From: Malachius bipustulatus
Lineage: Eukaryota; Arthropoda; Insecta; Coleoptera; Melyridae
DNA length: 64,000 nt
Reading direction: 5' to 3'
Assembly (NCBI GenBank): GCA_910589415.1
Contig: OU342636.1
Location: forward strand, 6,368,437 to 6,432,436
Of this stretch, positions 20,133 through 30,630 are shown in pieces; within the stretch, counting starts at the first letter, position 1, and each line of letters begins with the position of its first letter. Made by a program: the position numbers and the translations under genes. The notes beneath the pieces are model-generated. The model was not told the origin of the DNA. It made no database searches and saw nothing but the letters and a program-made list of their open reading frames with translations.

Positions 20133-22645
20133 ACAGGGTGGGCCATCGAAAAGGTAACAAGCCTAATAATTTGGAAAGTGAACATGTATGCGGAAAACGC
20201 CGAAACAGGTCGATTTTGTTATCGAGGGGGACACATTTTCGTGACAAATTTAACTACCCAAGTTCACCCCCTTGGCAGGGGTAGCTACCCCTTTGCTTAT
20301 GATCATAGGGAATAGATATCGAGTGATACATCATTTGAAAGCTACTTAAATTTTCTTTACAACGATATCCAACATTTTGGGTTTCGCTTACATACAGGGT
20401 GGCCCAACGAAAACCTAACTCACCTTAATAACTTGGAAACTGAAGATGTACACGAAAAACGCCGAAACAGGTCGATTTTGTTATAAAAGTAGGCATATTT
20501 TCATGAAAAATTTAACTACCCAAGTTCGCCCCCTTGGCAGGGGTAGCTACCCCTTTGCTTATCATCATAGGGAACAGCTATCGAGTGATGCATCATTTGA
20601 AAGCTACTTAAATTCTCTTTACAACGATATTCAACATTTTGGGTTTCGCTTACATACAGGGTGGCCTAAATACAAGTGATTAAGGCGAGTTACGTTTTTG
20701 TTGGGCCACCCTGTATGTAAGCGAAAATGATACATCATTTGAAAGATACTTGAATTATCTTTACAACGATATGCAACATTTTGGGTTTCGCTTAGATACA
20801 GGGTGGCCTACATACAAGTGATTAAGGCGAGTTACGTATTCGTTGGGCCACCCTGTATGTAAGCGAAACTCAAAATGTTGGATATCGTAGTGAAGAGAAT
20901 TTAAGTAGCTTTCAAATGATGCATCACTCGATAGCTGTTCCCTATGATGATAAGCAAAGGGGTAGCTACCCCTGCCAAGGGGGGTGAACTTGGGTAGTTA
21001 AATTTTTCACGAAAATATGCCAACTTTGATAACAAAATCGACCTGTTTCGGCATTTTTCGTGTACATCTTCAGTTTACAAGTTATTAAGGCGAGTTAGGT
21101 TTTCGTTGGGCCACCCTGTATGTAAGCGAAACTCAAAATTTTGGATATCGTTGTAATGAAAATTCAAGTAGCTTTCAAATGATGTATCACTGGATATCTG
21201 TTCCCTATGATGATAAGCAAAGGGGTAGCTACCCCTGCCAAGGGGGTGAACTTGGGTAGTTAAATTTATCACGAAAATATGTCCCCCTCGATAACAAAAT
21301 CGACCTGTTTCGGCGTTTTCCGCATACATGTTCACTTTCCAAATTATTAGGCTTGTTACCTTTTCGATGGCCCACCCTGTATATAAATATATAAATATAT
21401 ACAGGGTGGGCCATCGAAAAGGTAACAAGCCTAATAATTTGGAAAGTGAAGAGTTATGCGAAAAACGCCGAAACAGGTCGATTTTGTTATCGAGGGGGAC
21501 ATATTTTCGTGACAAATTCAACTACCCAAGTTCACCCCCTTGGCAGGGGTAGCTACCCCTTTGCTTATCATCATAGGGAACAGCTATCGAGTGATACATC
21601 ATGTGAAAGCTACTTGAATTCTCTTTACAACGATATCCAACATTTTGGGTTTCGCTTACATACAGGGTGGCCCAACGAAAACGTAACCAGCCCTAATAAC
21701 TTGGAAACTGACCATGTACGCGAAAAACGCCGAAACAGGTCGATTTTGTTATCAACGTAGGCATATTTTCGTGACAAATTTAAATACCCAAGTTCACCCC
21801 TTTGGCAGGGGTAGCTACCCCTTTGCTTATCATCAGAGAGAACAGCTATCGAGTGATACATCATTTGAAAGCTAGTTAAATTATCTTTACAATGATATCC
21901 AACATTTTGATTTTCGCTCACATACAGGGTGGCTTACATACAAATGATTAAGGCAAGTTACGTGTTCGTTGGGCCAGCCTGTATGTAAGCGAAAGTGATA
22001 CATCATTTGAAAGATACTTGAATTATCTTTACAACGATATCCCACATTTTTGGTTTCGCCTACATACAGGGTGCCCTACATACAAGTGATTAAGACGAGT
22101 TACGTTTTCGTTGGGCCACCCTGTATGTGGGCGAAACCCAAAATGTTGGATATCGTTGTAAAGGGAATTCAAGTAGCTTTCAAATGATGTATCACTCGAT
22201 GGCTGTCCCCTATGATGATGACAAAGGGGTAGCTACCCCTGCCAAGGGGGTGAACTTGGGTAGTTAAATTTGTCACGAAAATATGCCTACGTTGATAACA
22301 AAATCGACCTGTTTCGGCGTTTTTCGCGTACATCTTCAGTTTCTAAGTTATTAGGGCGAGTTAGTTTCCGTTGGGCCACCCTGTATGTGAGCGAAACCCA
22401 AAATGTTGGATATCGTTGTAAAGAGAATTCAAGTAGCTTTCAAATGATGTATCACTTGATAGCTGTTCCCTATGATGATAAGCAGAGGGGTAGCTACCCC
22501 TGCCAAGGGGGTGAACTTGGGTAGTTAAATTTGTCACGAACATATGTCCCCCTCGATAACAAAATCGACCTGTTTCGGCGTTTTTCGCGTACATCTTCAC
22601 TTTCCAAGCTATTAGGCTTGTTACCTTTTCGATGGCCCACCCTGT
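20133..22645. mobile_element. Foldback cluster c, nested CAGGGTGGCC inverted repeats
   Basis: Outer ends are ACAGGGTGGGCCATCG and its complement, sitting at the junction of the Gypsy G1 3' LTR with its target duplication. Inside are many further copies of the CAGGGTGGCC terminus in both orientations (about 20395, 20655, 20707, 20795, 20848, 21110, 21370, 21400, 21661, 21924, 21973, 22064, 22115, 22375), spaced about 50-265 bp. The modules of about 260 bp share the GGTAGCTACCCC palindrome. This is repeated insertion of one foldback family into itself, or rolling amplification. No transposase. Confidence 0.82.
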
Positions 22646-22647
22646 AT

Positions 22648-23061
22648 AATGTTATTTAGCTATTCTCTATATCTTTTAGGGTCGACAAATTGAAATAATA
22701 AACTAGACTGTTGTTGCTCTGCAAACAAAGATTTATTCTATTAACTACCTATTTACTAAACTATTACTAAAATTAAACTATATTACAATAATTAAAAGAC
22801 CCACCTGCAAACAAAGAAACGACATTCAAAGTTTATTGCCTCGCTTTGTCTATTCCTTTTTACATGGAGGTTCTTTCTTAAAATAATTGAATACAATAAT
22901 AACAACCACTATTATAACTACTCATTTCAGATAAAATAATTTCTGATTGATAAATAAAATGATATTATTATCTGATGAGTTCATTCCACCTCTACCTACA
23001 CCATTACCTGCGCGGCGCGCGGGACAATTCAAAATTAGGGAAATGCATTATTTCCTTTACA
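22648..23061 (-). repeat. G1 3' LTR
   Basis: Minus-strand TGTAAAGG...AACATT. Preceded by the polypurine tract CCGAGGGGGGAGA (23062-23074). Differs from the 5' LTR at three sites seen (TATTCTC/TATCCTC, GCTCTGC/GCCCTGC, ATTACC/ATTAGC). Confidence 0.88.
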
Positions 23062-23101
23062 TCTCCCCCCTCGGATAAGAAAATTTTCAAGAAATTTTCC
23101 A

Positions 23102-26100
23102 CTATATATCCTCTGCAGTTTCTGCTTTTTCTTCATCTTCTAATGTAGGAACCGGAATAAGTTTTGTTATATGGAAAAGATTTGATTCTGTTTTTTTGTG
23201 ACCTGTGTCTATCCTATATATTGAGTTTGAAATTTTTTCAATAATCTTATACGGTCCAATTTTTAATTCATCTAATTTCTTCCTGTTCAGCTTGTTCCCA
23301 TTTTCTACATATACGATATCCCCTTTGTTAAATTCATGGTTTTTGCGATTTTTATCAAATAGTGTTTTGTTGTAGTTATGTGATCGTATTGTATTTTTAA
23401 GTGCTAATTTTCTGTCTCTGTCCCAGTCGCTATTTGATACTTCTCGCTGTAGTTCATTTGGTAAAATTGCGACATCTGTACCATATAAGAGATACCGTGG
23501 CGAAAAGCCAGTGACTGAATGACTAGTATCATTATATTTATTTACACATTCATGAGCTACTGTTGTCCAGGCTCTCTTTTTTCCTCTCTCATTTAACTTG
23601 CATCTGATTTTGTTCACTAATGTTTGATTCAGCCTTTCATTTAGGCCATTTGAAAATGGTGCATTTACTGCTGTGAAGACCATTGGTATCCGTCTGTCCT
23701 TTAAGAATTTCTTGAATTCTTTCGAATTGATTCCCGGATACTGGTCGGTGAGAAGCATACCAATATCTTCCGATTCCGTTATGTTCATGATTAGTCTGAT
23801 AAAATCATTTGCAGTCTGCGTTTTGGAGGTTAGGATGAACGCGTATCTTGTAAAATGATCGACTAAAAGATGTAGATATTTTTTCGTTGATCTTGAACCT
23901 CCAAAGCCCCCAATTGTATCTATAGAGATTATTTCGAAAGGCTTTGTGGCCGGGCCCAGATGAGACATCAAGCCAAATTTGTCGTGCCCTCTCGATTTAT
24001 TTTTTATACAAACTTCACAGCTTCTACAAATTCTCTCCAAGTTTTTGGTCAAATTTTTTGCGACGTAGAGTGGACTAATCGTCTTTTGCATTTGACTAAT
24101 TCCAATATGGCACATGTTTTCATGTATGTTTTTTAATAATTTAACGCTAAATTCTTCTGATAAAATTATTTTTTCTTTTTTTCTAACTTTTTTCAAGTAT
24201 ATACCATGTTTTTCAATTAATTTGTCTTTATTATTTTGTACTTCTTCATTTTTATTTTGATCTGTTTGAATATCTTCCATTTTAATCAAGTTCACAACCT
24301 TTAATTGATCATCTGTATTTTCATCCGATTCTAATACTGGATTTCTGCTCAGACAGTCTGCTTCCACATTTTTCTCTCCTGGAGCATATTTTATTTTGAA
24401 GTCATATTGCGATAAATAATATGTTAAGTCCCCCAACTCTTCATCGGTTCTAGATTTCAGATTCATGTTTTCCAGTGGTTTGTGGTCTGAATAAACTGTA
24501 AATGATTTACCCATCAACCAGTAATGCCAATATCTCACAGCCTCTTTGATAGCCAAACATTCCAAGTATATTGCCTTTTTTTTCTTCTGAGGTTCACTTA
24601 GTTTTTTTGAAAAGTAAGCTACTGGTTTTTCTTTTCCATTAGGCTGTGTCTGTTTTAAAATGGCTCCAACCCCTTCTAAAGAAGCATCTGTATAAATATT
24701 GATCGGTAAATCTTGGTCAAAAATTTCCAGAACTGGTTGGGAACATAGCATGTTTTTCATCCTCTCAAATGCTACTTGGCTTTCATCGGACCAAACAAAC
24801 TTTTGATTTTTCCTGAGTAAATTATGCAAAGGATCTAATATTATTGCACTCTTTGGTATGTATTCGTGATAAAAATTGATTTTTCCTAAAGATTGTCTTA
24901 CATTTTTTTGAGTTTTAGGGACAGGAAAATTCTTTATTGAAATCAAATTATCCTTTAGTGGTCTGATAGAATTATTTTGTATTATATGACCCAAATATTT
25001 TACTAAATCTGATGCAAATGTACATTTTGTAAATTTTAACCTGAAACCTTCTGTTTTGATCGCTTCCAGCAATTGTGTTAGATGATTAACATGTTCAGAA
25101 AAAGTCTTAGAAAATATTAGAATGTCATCTATATAATTAACTGCAAAATCAGTAAGTTTATACTTCCTCAAAATATTACTTAATATCCTCTGAAAAATTG
25201 CCGGTGAGGTTTTTAGTCCGAAAGGTAAACAGGTCCATTGGAAATGTCCTTCCTGTGTTACGAATCCCGTCTTTTTCCTATCTTCGATACGTAGAGGAAT
25301 TGACCAAAATGCTGAGTTTATATCTAGAGTGGAAAAAAATATGCAATTCCTCGTCTTTATCATAAGGTCTTCGATTAGCGGAAATGGTTGTGCTTGGGGC
25401 ACTACTATTTTATTCAAGTCCCTAAAGTCTATACACAGTCTAGATTTTTTGTTTTCCTCTTTTTTAAATGCTAAAGTGACAGGCGCTGCAAATGGACTGT
25501 AGGATTCTTCTATCAGATTATTATCTAGCAATTTTGCTATTTGCTCTTCTATCTCTTTTTTATCATTTATAGTACATCTGTAAGGCCTCTTGCTACAGTA
25601 TTTGTCTACTAATAGATCTATCCTCGCTTCATATCCATTAACAGTGCCGACATCATAATTATTTTTGGCAAAAACTGATTTATATTTGCATACCAATCTA
25701 TTTATTTCAGATTTTTCATGCTGATTTAAATGATTTATTTTTACTTCGATATCTTCCGCCTTTATATGCTCATTAAAATTTATTTTGTAGTTTTTTGTAG
25801 TGTTAGTGTTATCTTCTATACTATCTAATGCAGGATTTGTATTTTTATTTTCAGAAATTTCTTCTATTTTATTTTTATTATTCAGACTGTGTTTTTGAGT
25901 TATTTTTAAATCCTCATTTTGCACAAGTTTGAACTTTTTTATTAAATCTAATCCTATCAAAAAATCATATTTAAAATTTTCTTCATCAATAATGTAAACA
26001 TCTACATTTTTTTCTAATTCAAAAATTTTTATTTTCAAAGTTGTCAAACCACTAGTTTTTTTAACACCATTAATAGTTACCAAATCAGTTATATTCAAAT

Positions 26101-26227
26101 TATTTCCCCTTGTTTTTAGTTTCAATAACTTCGAATTAATCAGAGAAACGTTTGAACCTGAATCGTAAACCCCCTGTATTTCTAATTTATCATTCAATCG
26201 TAGTTTGACATTTATTAATGGTGTCAC
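23102..26227 (-). CDS. G1 pol, 1041 aa: protease-RT-RNase H-integrase
   Basis: Protease with VYDSGSNVSLI (about residue 22); RT with FSTLDINSAFWSIPL (298) and catalytic NYIDDILIF (365-368); RNase H with IYTDASLEGVGAIL (514) and YSDHKPLE; integrase zinc finger MCHIGISQMQKT...CRSCEVCIKNK; catalytic Asp in SIDTIGG and LLTDQYPG, and Glu in SNGLNERLNQ. The C terminus (DIVYVENGNKL...GPYKIIEKI) is the usual Gypsy integrase tail. Domain order and the RT sequence place it in Ty3/Gypsy. No stop or frameshift is seen; it may be active. Confidence 0.92.
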   Translation of the reverse strand: MTPLINVKLRLNDKLEIQGVYDSGSNVSLINSKLLKLKTRGNNLNITDLVTINGVKKTSGLTTLKIKIFELEKNVDVYIIDEENFKYDFLIGLDLIKKFKLVQNEDLKITQKHSLNNKNKIEEISENKNTNPALDSIEDNTNTTKNYKINFNEHIKAEDIEVKINHLNQHEKSEINRLVCKYKSVFAKNNYDVGTVNGYEARIDLLVDKYCSKRPYRCTINDKKEIEEQIAKLLDNNLIEESYSPFAAPVTLAFKKEENKKSRLCIDFRDLNKIVVPQAQPFPLIEDLMIKTRNCIFFSTLDINSAFWSIPLRIEDRKKTGFVTQEGHFQWTCLPFGLKTSPAIFQRILSNILRKYKLTDFAVNYIDDILIFSKTFSEHVNHLTQLLEAIKTEGFRLKFTKCTFASDLVKYLGHIIQNNSIRPLKDNLISIKNFPVPKTQKNVRQSLGKINFYHEYIPKSAIILDPLHNLLRKNQKFVWSDESQVAFERMKNMLCSQPVLEIFDQDLPINIYTDASLEGVGAILKQTQPNGKEKPVAYFSKKLSEPQKKKKAIYLECLAIKEAVRYWHYWLMGKSFTVYSDHKPLENMNLKSRTDEELGDLTYYLSQYDFKIKYAPGEKNVEADCLSRNPVLESDENTDDQLKVVNLIKMEDIQTDQNKNEEVQNNKDKLIEKHGIYLKKVRKKEKIILSEEFSVKLLKNIHENMCHIGISQMQKTISPLYVAKNLTKNLERICRSCEVCIKNKSRGHDKFGLMSHLGPATKPFEIISIDTIGGFGGSRSTKKYLHLLVDHFTRYAFILTSKTQTANDFIRLIMNITESEDIGMLLTDQYPGINSKEFKKFLKDRRIPMVFTAVNAPFSNGLNERLNQTLVNKIRCKLNERGKKRAWTTVAHECVNKYNDTSHSVTGFSPRYLLYGTDVAILPNELQREVSNSDWDRDRKLALKNTIRSHNYNKTLFDKNRKNHEFNKGDIVYVENGNKLNRKKLDELKIGPYKIIEKISNSIYRIDTGHKKTESNLFHITKLIPVPTLEDEEKAETAEDI

Positions 26228-27360
26228 TATTCGTTTTTTTGATTAGTTTCGTTTAATTCGGCTTCTAGTACTGAATTGTTTACATGTTTTATGAAATCTT
26301 TCCTTACCTTATCTTCCTCTTTTTTATTAAACCAACATATAGCTTCCGAGTGATAACGATTACCTTTGTTCAATTTTTCACAAATTTTACATGGGTTTAG
26401 GTCTCTACTCTTACTACTAGTTTTTACATTTTCACTTTTTTTCTTACCAAAAATGCTTCTTTTATTTACTAAATGTTCATACTTGCTAACTTCATTAAAC
26501 AAATCCACTGTATCTTCTAGTGCTTCTCTATCAATTCTATTTAGGATGAACTCTGGTAAACCGGCTGCAATGAGATCCACTAAGGTACCCTTGTCAATTG
26601 ATCTTCTCATATTTAGTAAAAGTTTTTCCTTTCTTATGGCATAATCCAACAACGAACCATCTTTGTATTTAAATAACAATGCATAAGTGACTGGATTCCA
26701 TCCCTTGTTTGCAAATGATTCACAGAATTTATTTTTCCATGTTGTCCATTCTGAACCTATCCCTAGTTTCATAATCATTGAACTGTACCATTCTACACAG
26801 GACCCATCCATGAACAATCTGAGAATTTCAATTTTCTTGTCATTTGTTGTTACATCAAAGCGGGTGCATTCTTTTTCAAAAGTATCAATCCATAGGCTTG
26901 CGTTATAATTTCTGCTTGTAAATTTTTCAATCACAAACTTCTCTGCAATGTGTTTTAAGCTCTGCTGTTTATTTGCTTGTGTATTTTCTACTAGTTTTTC
27001 AAATAATCTTTCTAATGTATCTGCTTCTTTTTTTTGTGAAGTAGCAAGTTGTTCTGGATGCACTTCTTCGAGAAATTGATCCCCAAATTGTAAGTTACCA
27101 TCATCATCTATATAGGTTTTTCTAAGTTCATCGGTCATTGTTATCCAGACTCTTCTAATCTGGTACCTTTTTTCTAAACTGTTTTTCACTTTATTATATG
27201 TAGTTGTTTTAAGTATATCCTTATGATAATTAACTGCTTGAAACTTTTCTGGTATTGCATACGCTTTATTATCGCTTGTGGCTATGGAAGTAATTGAGTA
27301 AATGTTTGACTTTCCATCATTTCCAGGCAATAGTGTAAATTCAAATCGTAGCTTATCCAT
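26227..27360 (-). CDS. G1 gag, 377 aa
   Basis: Capsid/nucleocapsid precursor that packages the element RNA. ATG is 38 nt after the LTR. The middle holds a retrotransposon-gag-like helical region (SLWIDTFEKECTRFDV, FMDGSCVEWYSSM, WTTWKNKFCESF). Near the C terminus is a variant zinc knuckle, C-x2-C-x9-H-x4-C in PCKICEKL...YHSEAICW, with longer spacing than the usual CCHC. The stop overlaps the pol start (TGA/ATG arrangement at 26227), implying reinitiation instead of a frameshift. Confidence 0.85.
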   Translation of the reverse strand: MDKLRFEFTLLPGNDGKSNIYSITSIATSDNKAYAIPEKFQAVNYHKDILKTTTYNKVKNSLEKRYQIRRVWITMTDELRKTYIDDDGNLQFGDQFLEEVHPEQLATSQKKEADTLERLFEKLVENTQANKQQSLKHIAEKFVIEKFTSRNYNASLWIDTFEKECTRFDVTTNDKKIEILRLFMDGSCVEWYSSMIMKLGIGSEWTTWKNKFCESFANKGWNPVTYALLFKYKDGSLLDYAIRKEKLLLNMRRSIDKGTLVDLIAAGLPEFILNRIDREALEDTVDLFNEVSKYEHLVNKRSIFGKKKSENVKTSSKSRDLNPCKICEKLNKGNRYHSEAICWFNKKEEDKVRKDFIKHVNNSVLEAELNETNQKNE

Positions 27361-27398
27361 AATTATTTCAATTTTAAAAACTAAAAATGTCGTTTTAT

Positions 27399-27812
27399 AA
27401 TGTTATTTAGCTATCCTCTATATCTTTTAGGGTCGACAAATTGAAATAATAAACTAGACTGTTGTTGCCCTGCAAACAAAGATTTATTCTATTAACTACC
27501 TATTTACTAAACTATTACTAAAATTAAACTATATTACAATAATTAAAAGACCCACCTGCAAACAAAGAAACGACATTCAAAGTTTATTGCCTCGCTTTGT
27601 CTATTCCTTTTTACATGGAGGTTCTTTCTTAAAATAATTGAATACAATAATAACAACCACTATTATAACTACTCATTTCAGATAAAATAATTTCTGATTG
27701 ATAAATAAAATGATATTATTATCTGATGAGTTCATTCCACCTCTACCTACACCATTAGCTGCGCGGCGCGCGGGACAATTCAAAATTAGGGAAATGCATT
27801 ATTTCCTTTACA
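27399..27812 (-). repeat. G1 5' LTR
   Basis: Same length as the 3' LTR. It carries a GC-rich GCGCGGCGCGCGGG block close to its upstream end. Its left end abuts the short leader before gag. Confidence 0.88.
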
Positions 27813-28517
27813 GATATATTAACCTTTTTACCACCGCTATTCCTCTTATTAATAGCTGATCTCCAGCTTTCAAGCTTATCGGAAGCCGGTGTTGTTTTAG
27901 GGCCTAAAATAGCAGGGATAGAATTTTTAGTTCCTTCCGTAGCTTCATTATCCGAAGGTTTCTTCCCAGAACCCACAGGTTTATTTATTTCGCCTATTTT
28001 GTTAATTTTCTTCGTGATATTTCCTTGCTGTCGCTTATCATGCCGGACAGCTGTTTTACGGTTAAAGTTTACATTTTCACTGTCAAGGTCACTGATCATT
28101 GATAAACAGTCCTGTCTCTTATCGGGGCATGCTGGTGTCGATTGATTAAAAACACTGTTCAATAACTTGCTGTCTAAGAGAGGAAATTGTTATGTTCTGA
28201 CTCACAATAATTACATCTTTTTGTTTCAGTAGTTCCTTCAAGAAATAAACCTCCAATTTCAATTCGTTTTCCTCACTTCCATTAGCACTTATGCTATTGG
28301 CGTCAGTTTTTTTGCTAGATACACCATTATTATCCATATTACAACAGTCTATCGACCTATCGTCAATTTTTTTCACATTTTTTAGTAAATCCACGCAACT
28401 TCTGTGCGACACCGCACCACATTTGATACATTTTAGCCCTGTTTGTGCAATAGATTTGCAATTACGGCAGGGTTTCGCAGGAGCGGTAATTTCCACGACC
28501 GTACTGCCCGGTGCCAT
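27813..28517 (-). pseudogene. LINE L2 ORF1, N-terminal segment
   Basis: Starts MAPGSTVVEITAPAKPCRNC and has a zinc/PHD-like finger C-x2-C-x8-C-x2-C-x4-H-x2-C (CRNCK...LKCIKCGAVSHRSC) followed by a coiled coil (ENELKLEVYFLKELLKQ). A five-A run near 28150 shifts the frame by one; with four the two frames join. It ends at the Gypsy G1 insertion and resumes at 20132. PHD-finger ORF1 proteins are known in CR1-group LINEs. Confidence 0.8.
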
Positions 28518-28538
28518 ACTGTCGAGTATGATGATGTA

Positions 28539-28664
28539 TCTCGTCACCTCGTCGTTTTCAATCATTTCTTCTATTTCGTAGCGTATCTCTTGGATATTGG
28601 TGTCTAGAATTTTAATAAGCCGCCATCTCTGTTCGATTTGCTTCTTTACATCGGATGTGTTCAT
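28539..28664 (-). pseudogene. Array copy 10, N-terminal part
   Basis: First 42 codons of the array gene with an intact promoter. They run in frame into L2 5' sequence and ORF1, so one open frame of 172 codons (28146-28664) fuses the array protein N terminus to the L2 zinc finger. Transcription from the array TATA box would read into L2. Confidence 0.8.
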
Positions 28665-29416
28665 CTTGAACGTCTGCAGTACTCTGTTGCGGTTGTGATC
28701 GTCCCTACGCCTACTTATATACCTTTCCTAATGTTAGCGCAACCGACGGTTACCGTGGCGCCTCGACTGAATGCTAATTGATATGGCGCTCACGAGAACT
28801 ACAACGAGATGAAGCGTAAACGCTAAAATTTGTTATTTTTTTTTATAAACCTATTTCGTTGAAATATGATAAAGGCGCGTCACTTATACGTTTACATGGC
28901 AACTTTCGAAGATGAAACACTTGTTTTTATATCTACAGCCACTAGCCCCTAAATCCGAAAATATATCCCCGAGAAATTTTTTTCAATTTTAAATCGGTCT
29001 ATGAATGATAAGGGAAGTTACATCTTTTTGTATTGCTTTCATTATCGTTCCAAAGATAAATACGTAGACTTTAATCCCGGGATAAATGCAAATTCATATT
29101 CTGGGAATATAAAACTCGAAGAGTTTTTTCGCCATTTTCGCTTCATAATTAAATTATTTTAAAGGGAGGTCATGGATTACCCATCATTGCGGTTCCAATA
29201 GAGTTGTTTATGAAAATTTAGAGACAATAAACCGGATCATCTTTTGTTTCACATGCGCAATTTTGCAAAGTTTTTTCTTTTTTTCAAAGACTTTGTAGTT
29301 GAAAGACGCAAGTTTTTTTAAAAGAACAATGCAGGTACATAACCAAATATTGTCTATTCAAAATATTGATGGCCCTGAAAAGGGCCGGGTTTTAAATGAT
29401 GATAGTTCAAGACCGA

Positions 29417-29647
29417 CTAGCGGTGGATTTGTTTCTCCAACATCACCAACTCTTTGAACAGCGTGTTCACCAGTTCCAGTATCCCATCGATTAACGACAA
29501 GAGTACGAGGTATTCCGTGTATCTCGTCACCTCGTCGTTTTCAATCATTTCTTCTATTTCGTAGCGTATCTCTTGGATATTGGTGTCTAGAATTTTAATA
29601 AGCCGCCATCTCTGTTCGATTTGCTTCTTTACATCGGATGTGTTCAT
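29417..29647 (-). CDS. Array copy 11: 76-aa protein, R-to-L variant
   Basis: One substitution relative to the main form: GIRELVN becomes GILELVN (CCCG to CCAG on the plus strand). Stem-loop 29371-29386 and TATA intact. Shared with copy 12 and with truncated copy 14. Confidence 0.8.
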   Translation of the reverse strand: MNTSDVKKQIEQRWRLIKILDTNIQEIRYEIEEMIENDEVTRYTEYLVLLSLIDGILELVNTLFKELVMLEKQIHR

Positions 29648-30399
29648 CTTGAACGTCTGCAGTACTCTGTTGCGGTTGTGATCGTCTCTACGCCTACTTA
29701 TATACCTTTCCTAATGTTAGCGCATTCGACGGTTACCGTGGCGCCTCGACTGAATGCTAATTGATATGACGCTCACGAGAACTACAACGAGATGAAGCGT
29801 AAACGCTAAAATTTGTTATTTTTTTTTATAAACCTATTTCGTTGAAATATGATAAAGGCGCATCACTTATACGTTTACATGGCAACTTTCGAAGATGAAA
29901 CACTTGTTTTTATATCTACAGCCACTAGCCCCTAAATCCGAAAATATATCCCCGAGAAATTTTTTTCAATTTTAAATCGGTCTATGAATGGTAAGGGAAG
30001 TTACATCTTTTTGTATTGCTTTTATCATCGTTCCAATGATAAATACGTAGACTTTAATCCCGGGATAAATGCAAATTCATATTCTGGGAATATAAAACTC
30101 GAAGAGTTTTTTCGCCATTTTCGCTTCATAATTAAATTATTTTAAAGGGAGGTCATGGATTACCCATCATTGCGGTTCCAATAGAGTTGTTTATGAAAAT
30201 TTAGAGACAATAAACCGGATCATCTTTTGTTTCACATGCGCAATTTTGCAAAGTTTTTTCTTTTTTTCAAAGACTTTGTAGTTGAAAGACGCAAGTTTTT
30301 TTAAAAGAACAATGCAGGTACATAACCAAATATTGTCTATTCAAAATATTGATGGCCCTGAAAAGGGCCGGGTTTTAAATGATGATAATTCAAGACCGA

Positions 30400-30630
30400 C
30401 TAGCGGTGGATTTGTTTCTCCAACATCACCAACTCTTTGAACAGCGTGTTCACCAGTTCCAGTATCCCATCGATTAACGACAAGAGTACGAGGTATTCCG
30501 TGTATCTCGTCACCTCGTCGTTTTCAATCATTTCTTCTATTTCGTAGCGTATCTCTTGGATATTGGTGTCTAGAATTTTAATAAGCCGCCATCTCTGTTC
30601 TATTTGCTTCTTTACATCGGATGTGTTCAT
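30400..30630 (-). CDS. Array copy 12: 76-aa protein, R-to-L variant
   Basis: It has the GILELVN form. Its upstream half (30661-30900) carries a set of rare variants (GCGGAACCGACGG, GCTCTCGAG, CATCACTACTTAT, CAACGTTCAAAG) otherwise present only in copy 1, almost 29 kb away, showing exchange across the array. Coding ATA for ATC is synonymous and also shared with copy 1. Confidence 0.8.
   Translation of the reverse strand: MNTSDVKKQIEQRWRLIKILDTNIQEIRYEIEEMIENDEVTRYTEYLVLLSLIDGILELVNTLFKELVMLEKQIHR

Larger units (their letters stand above)
22648..27812 (-). mobile_element. Ty3/Gypsy element G1, intact ORFs, young
   Basis: Two 414-bp LTRs flank gag and pol, which are both open. Target duplication GATAT lies at 27813-27817 and, displaced by the foldback cluster, at 20128-20132. 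I see only three differences between the LTRs, so the insertion is recent. Transcription runs right to left. No TGG-type primer-binding site follows the 5' LTR: the leader is only 38 nt (ATAAAACGACATTTTTAG...), so priming may be unusual. Confidence 0.9.
13671..28538 (-). mobile_element. LINE L2 (minus strand) with three later insertions
   Basis: A CR1/Jockey-superfamily-like LINE with ORF1 (zinc/PHD-like finger) and ORF2 (endonuclease-RT), 3' end on the left with a TAGA/TATC simple-repeat tail, inserted in array copy 10. TGTA occurs at both junctions (13667-13670 and 28535-28538), a probable short target duplication. Removing the foldback elements at 14252-15454 and 16326-18006 with one TA each, and the Gypsy plus foldback block at 20133-27812, rejoins the reading frames. 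What remains is about 6.5 kb. One ORF1 homopolymer indel is seen (near 28150). Confidence 0.88.

Noticed and set aside
20446..22600. ORFs with the KRRNRSILLSRGTYF-type peptide
   Set aside because: They are repeated translations of the foldback module in both orientations.
28146..28664. A natural 172-aa zinc-finger member of the array family
   Set aside because: The sequence switches to LINE L2 at 28538 with a TGTA junction, and the rest of the array gene continues at 13670.
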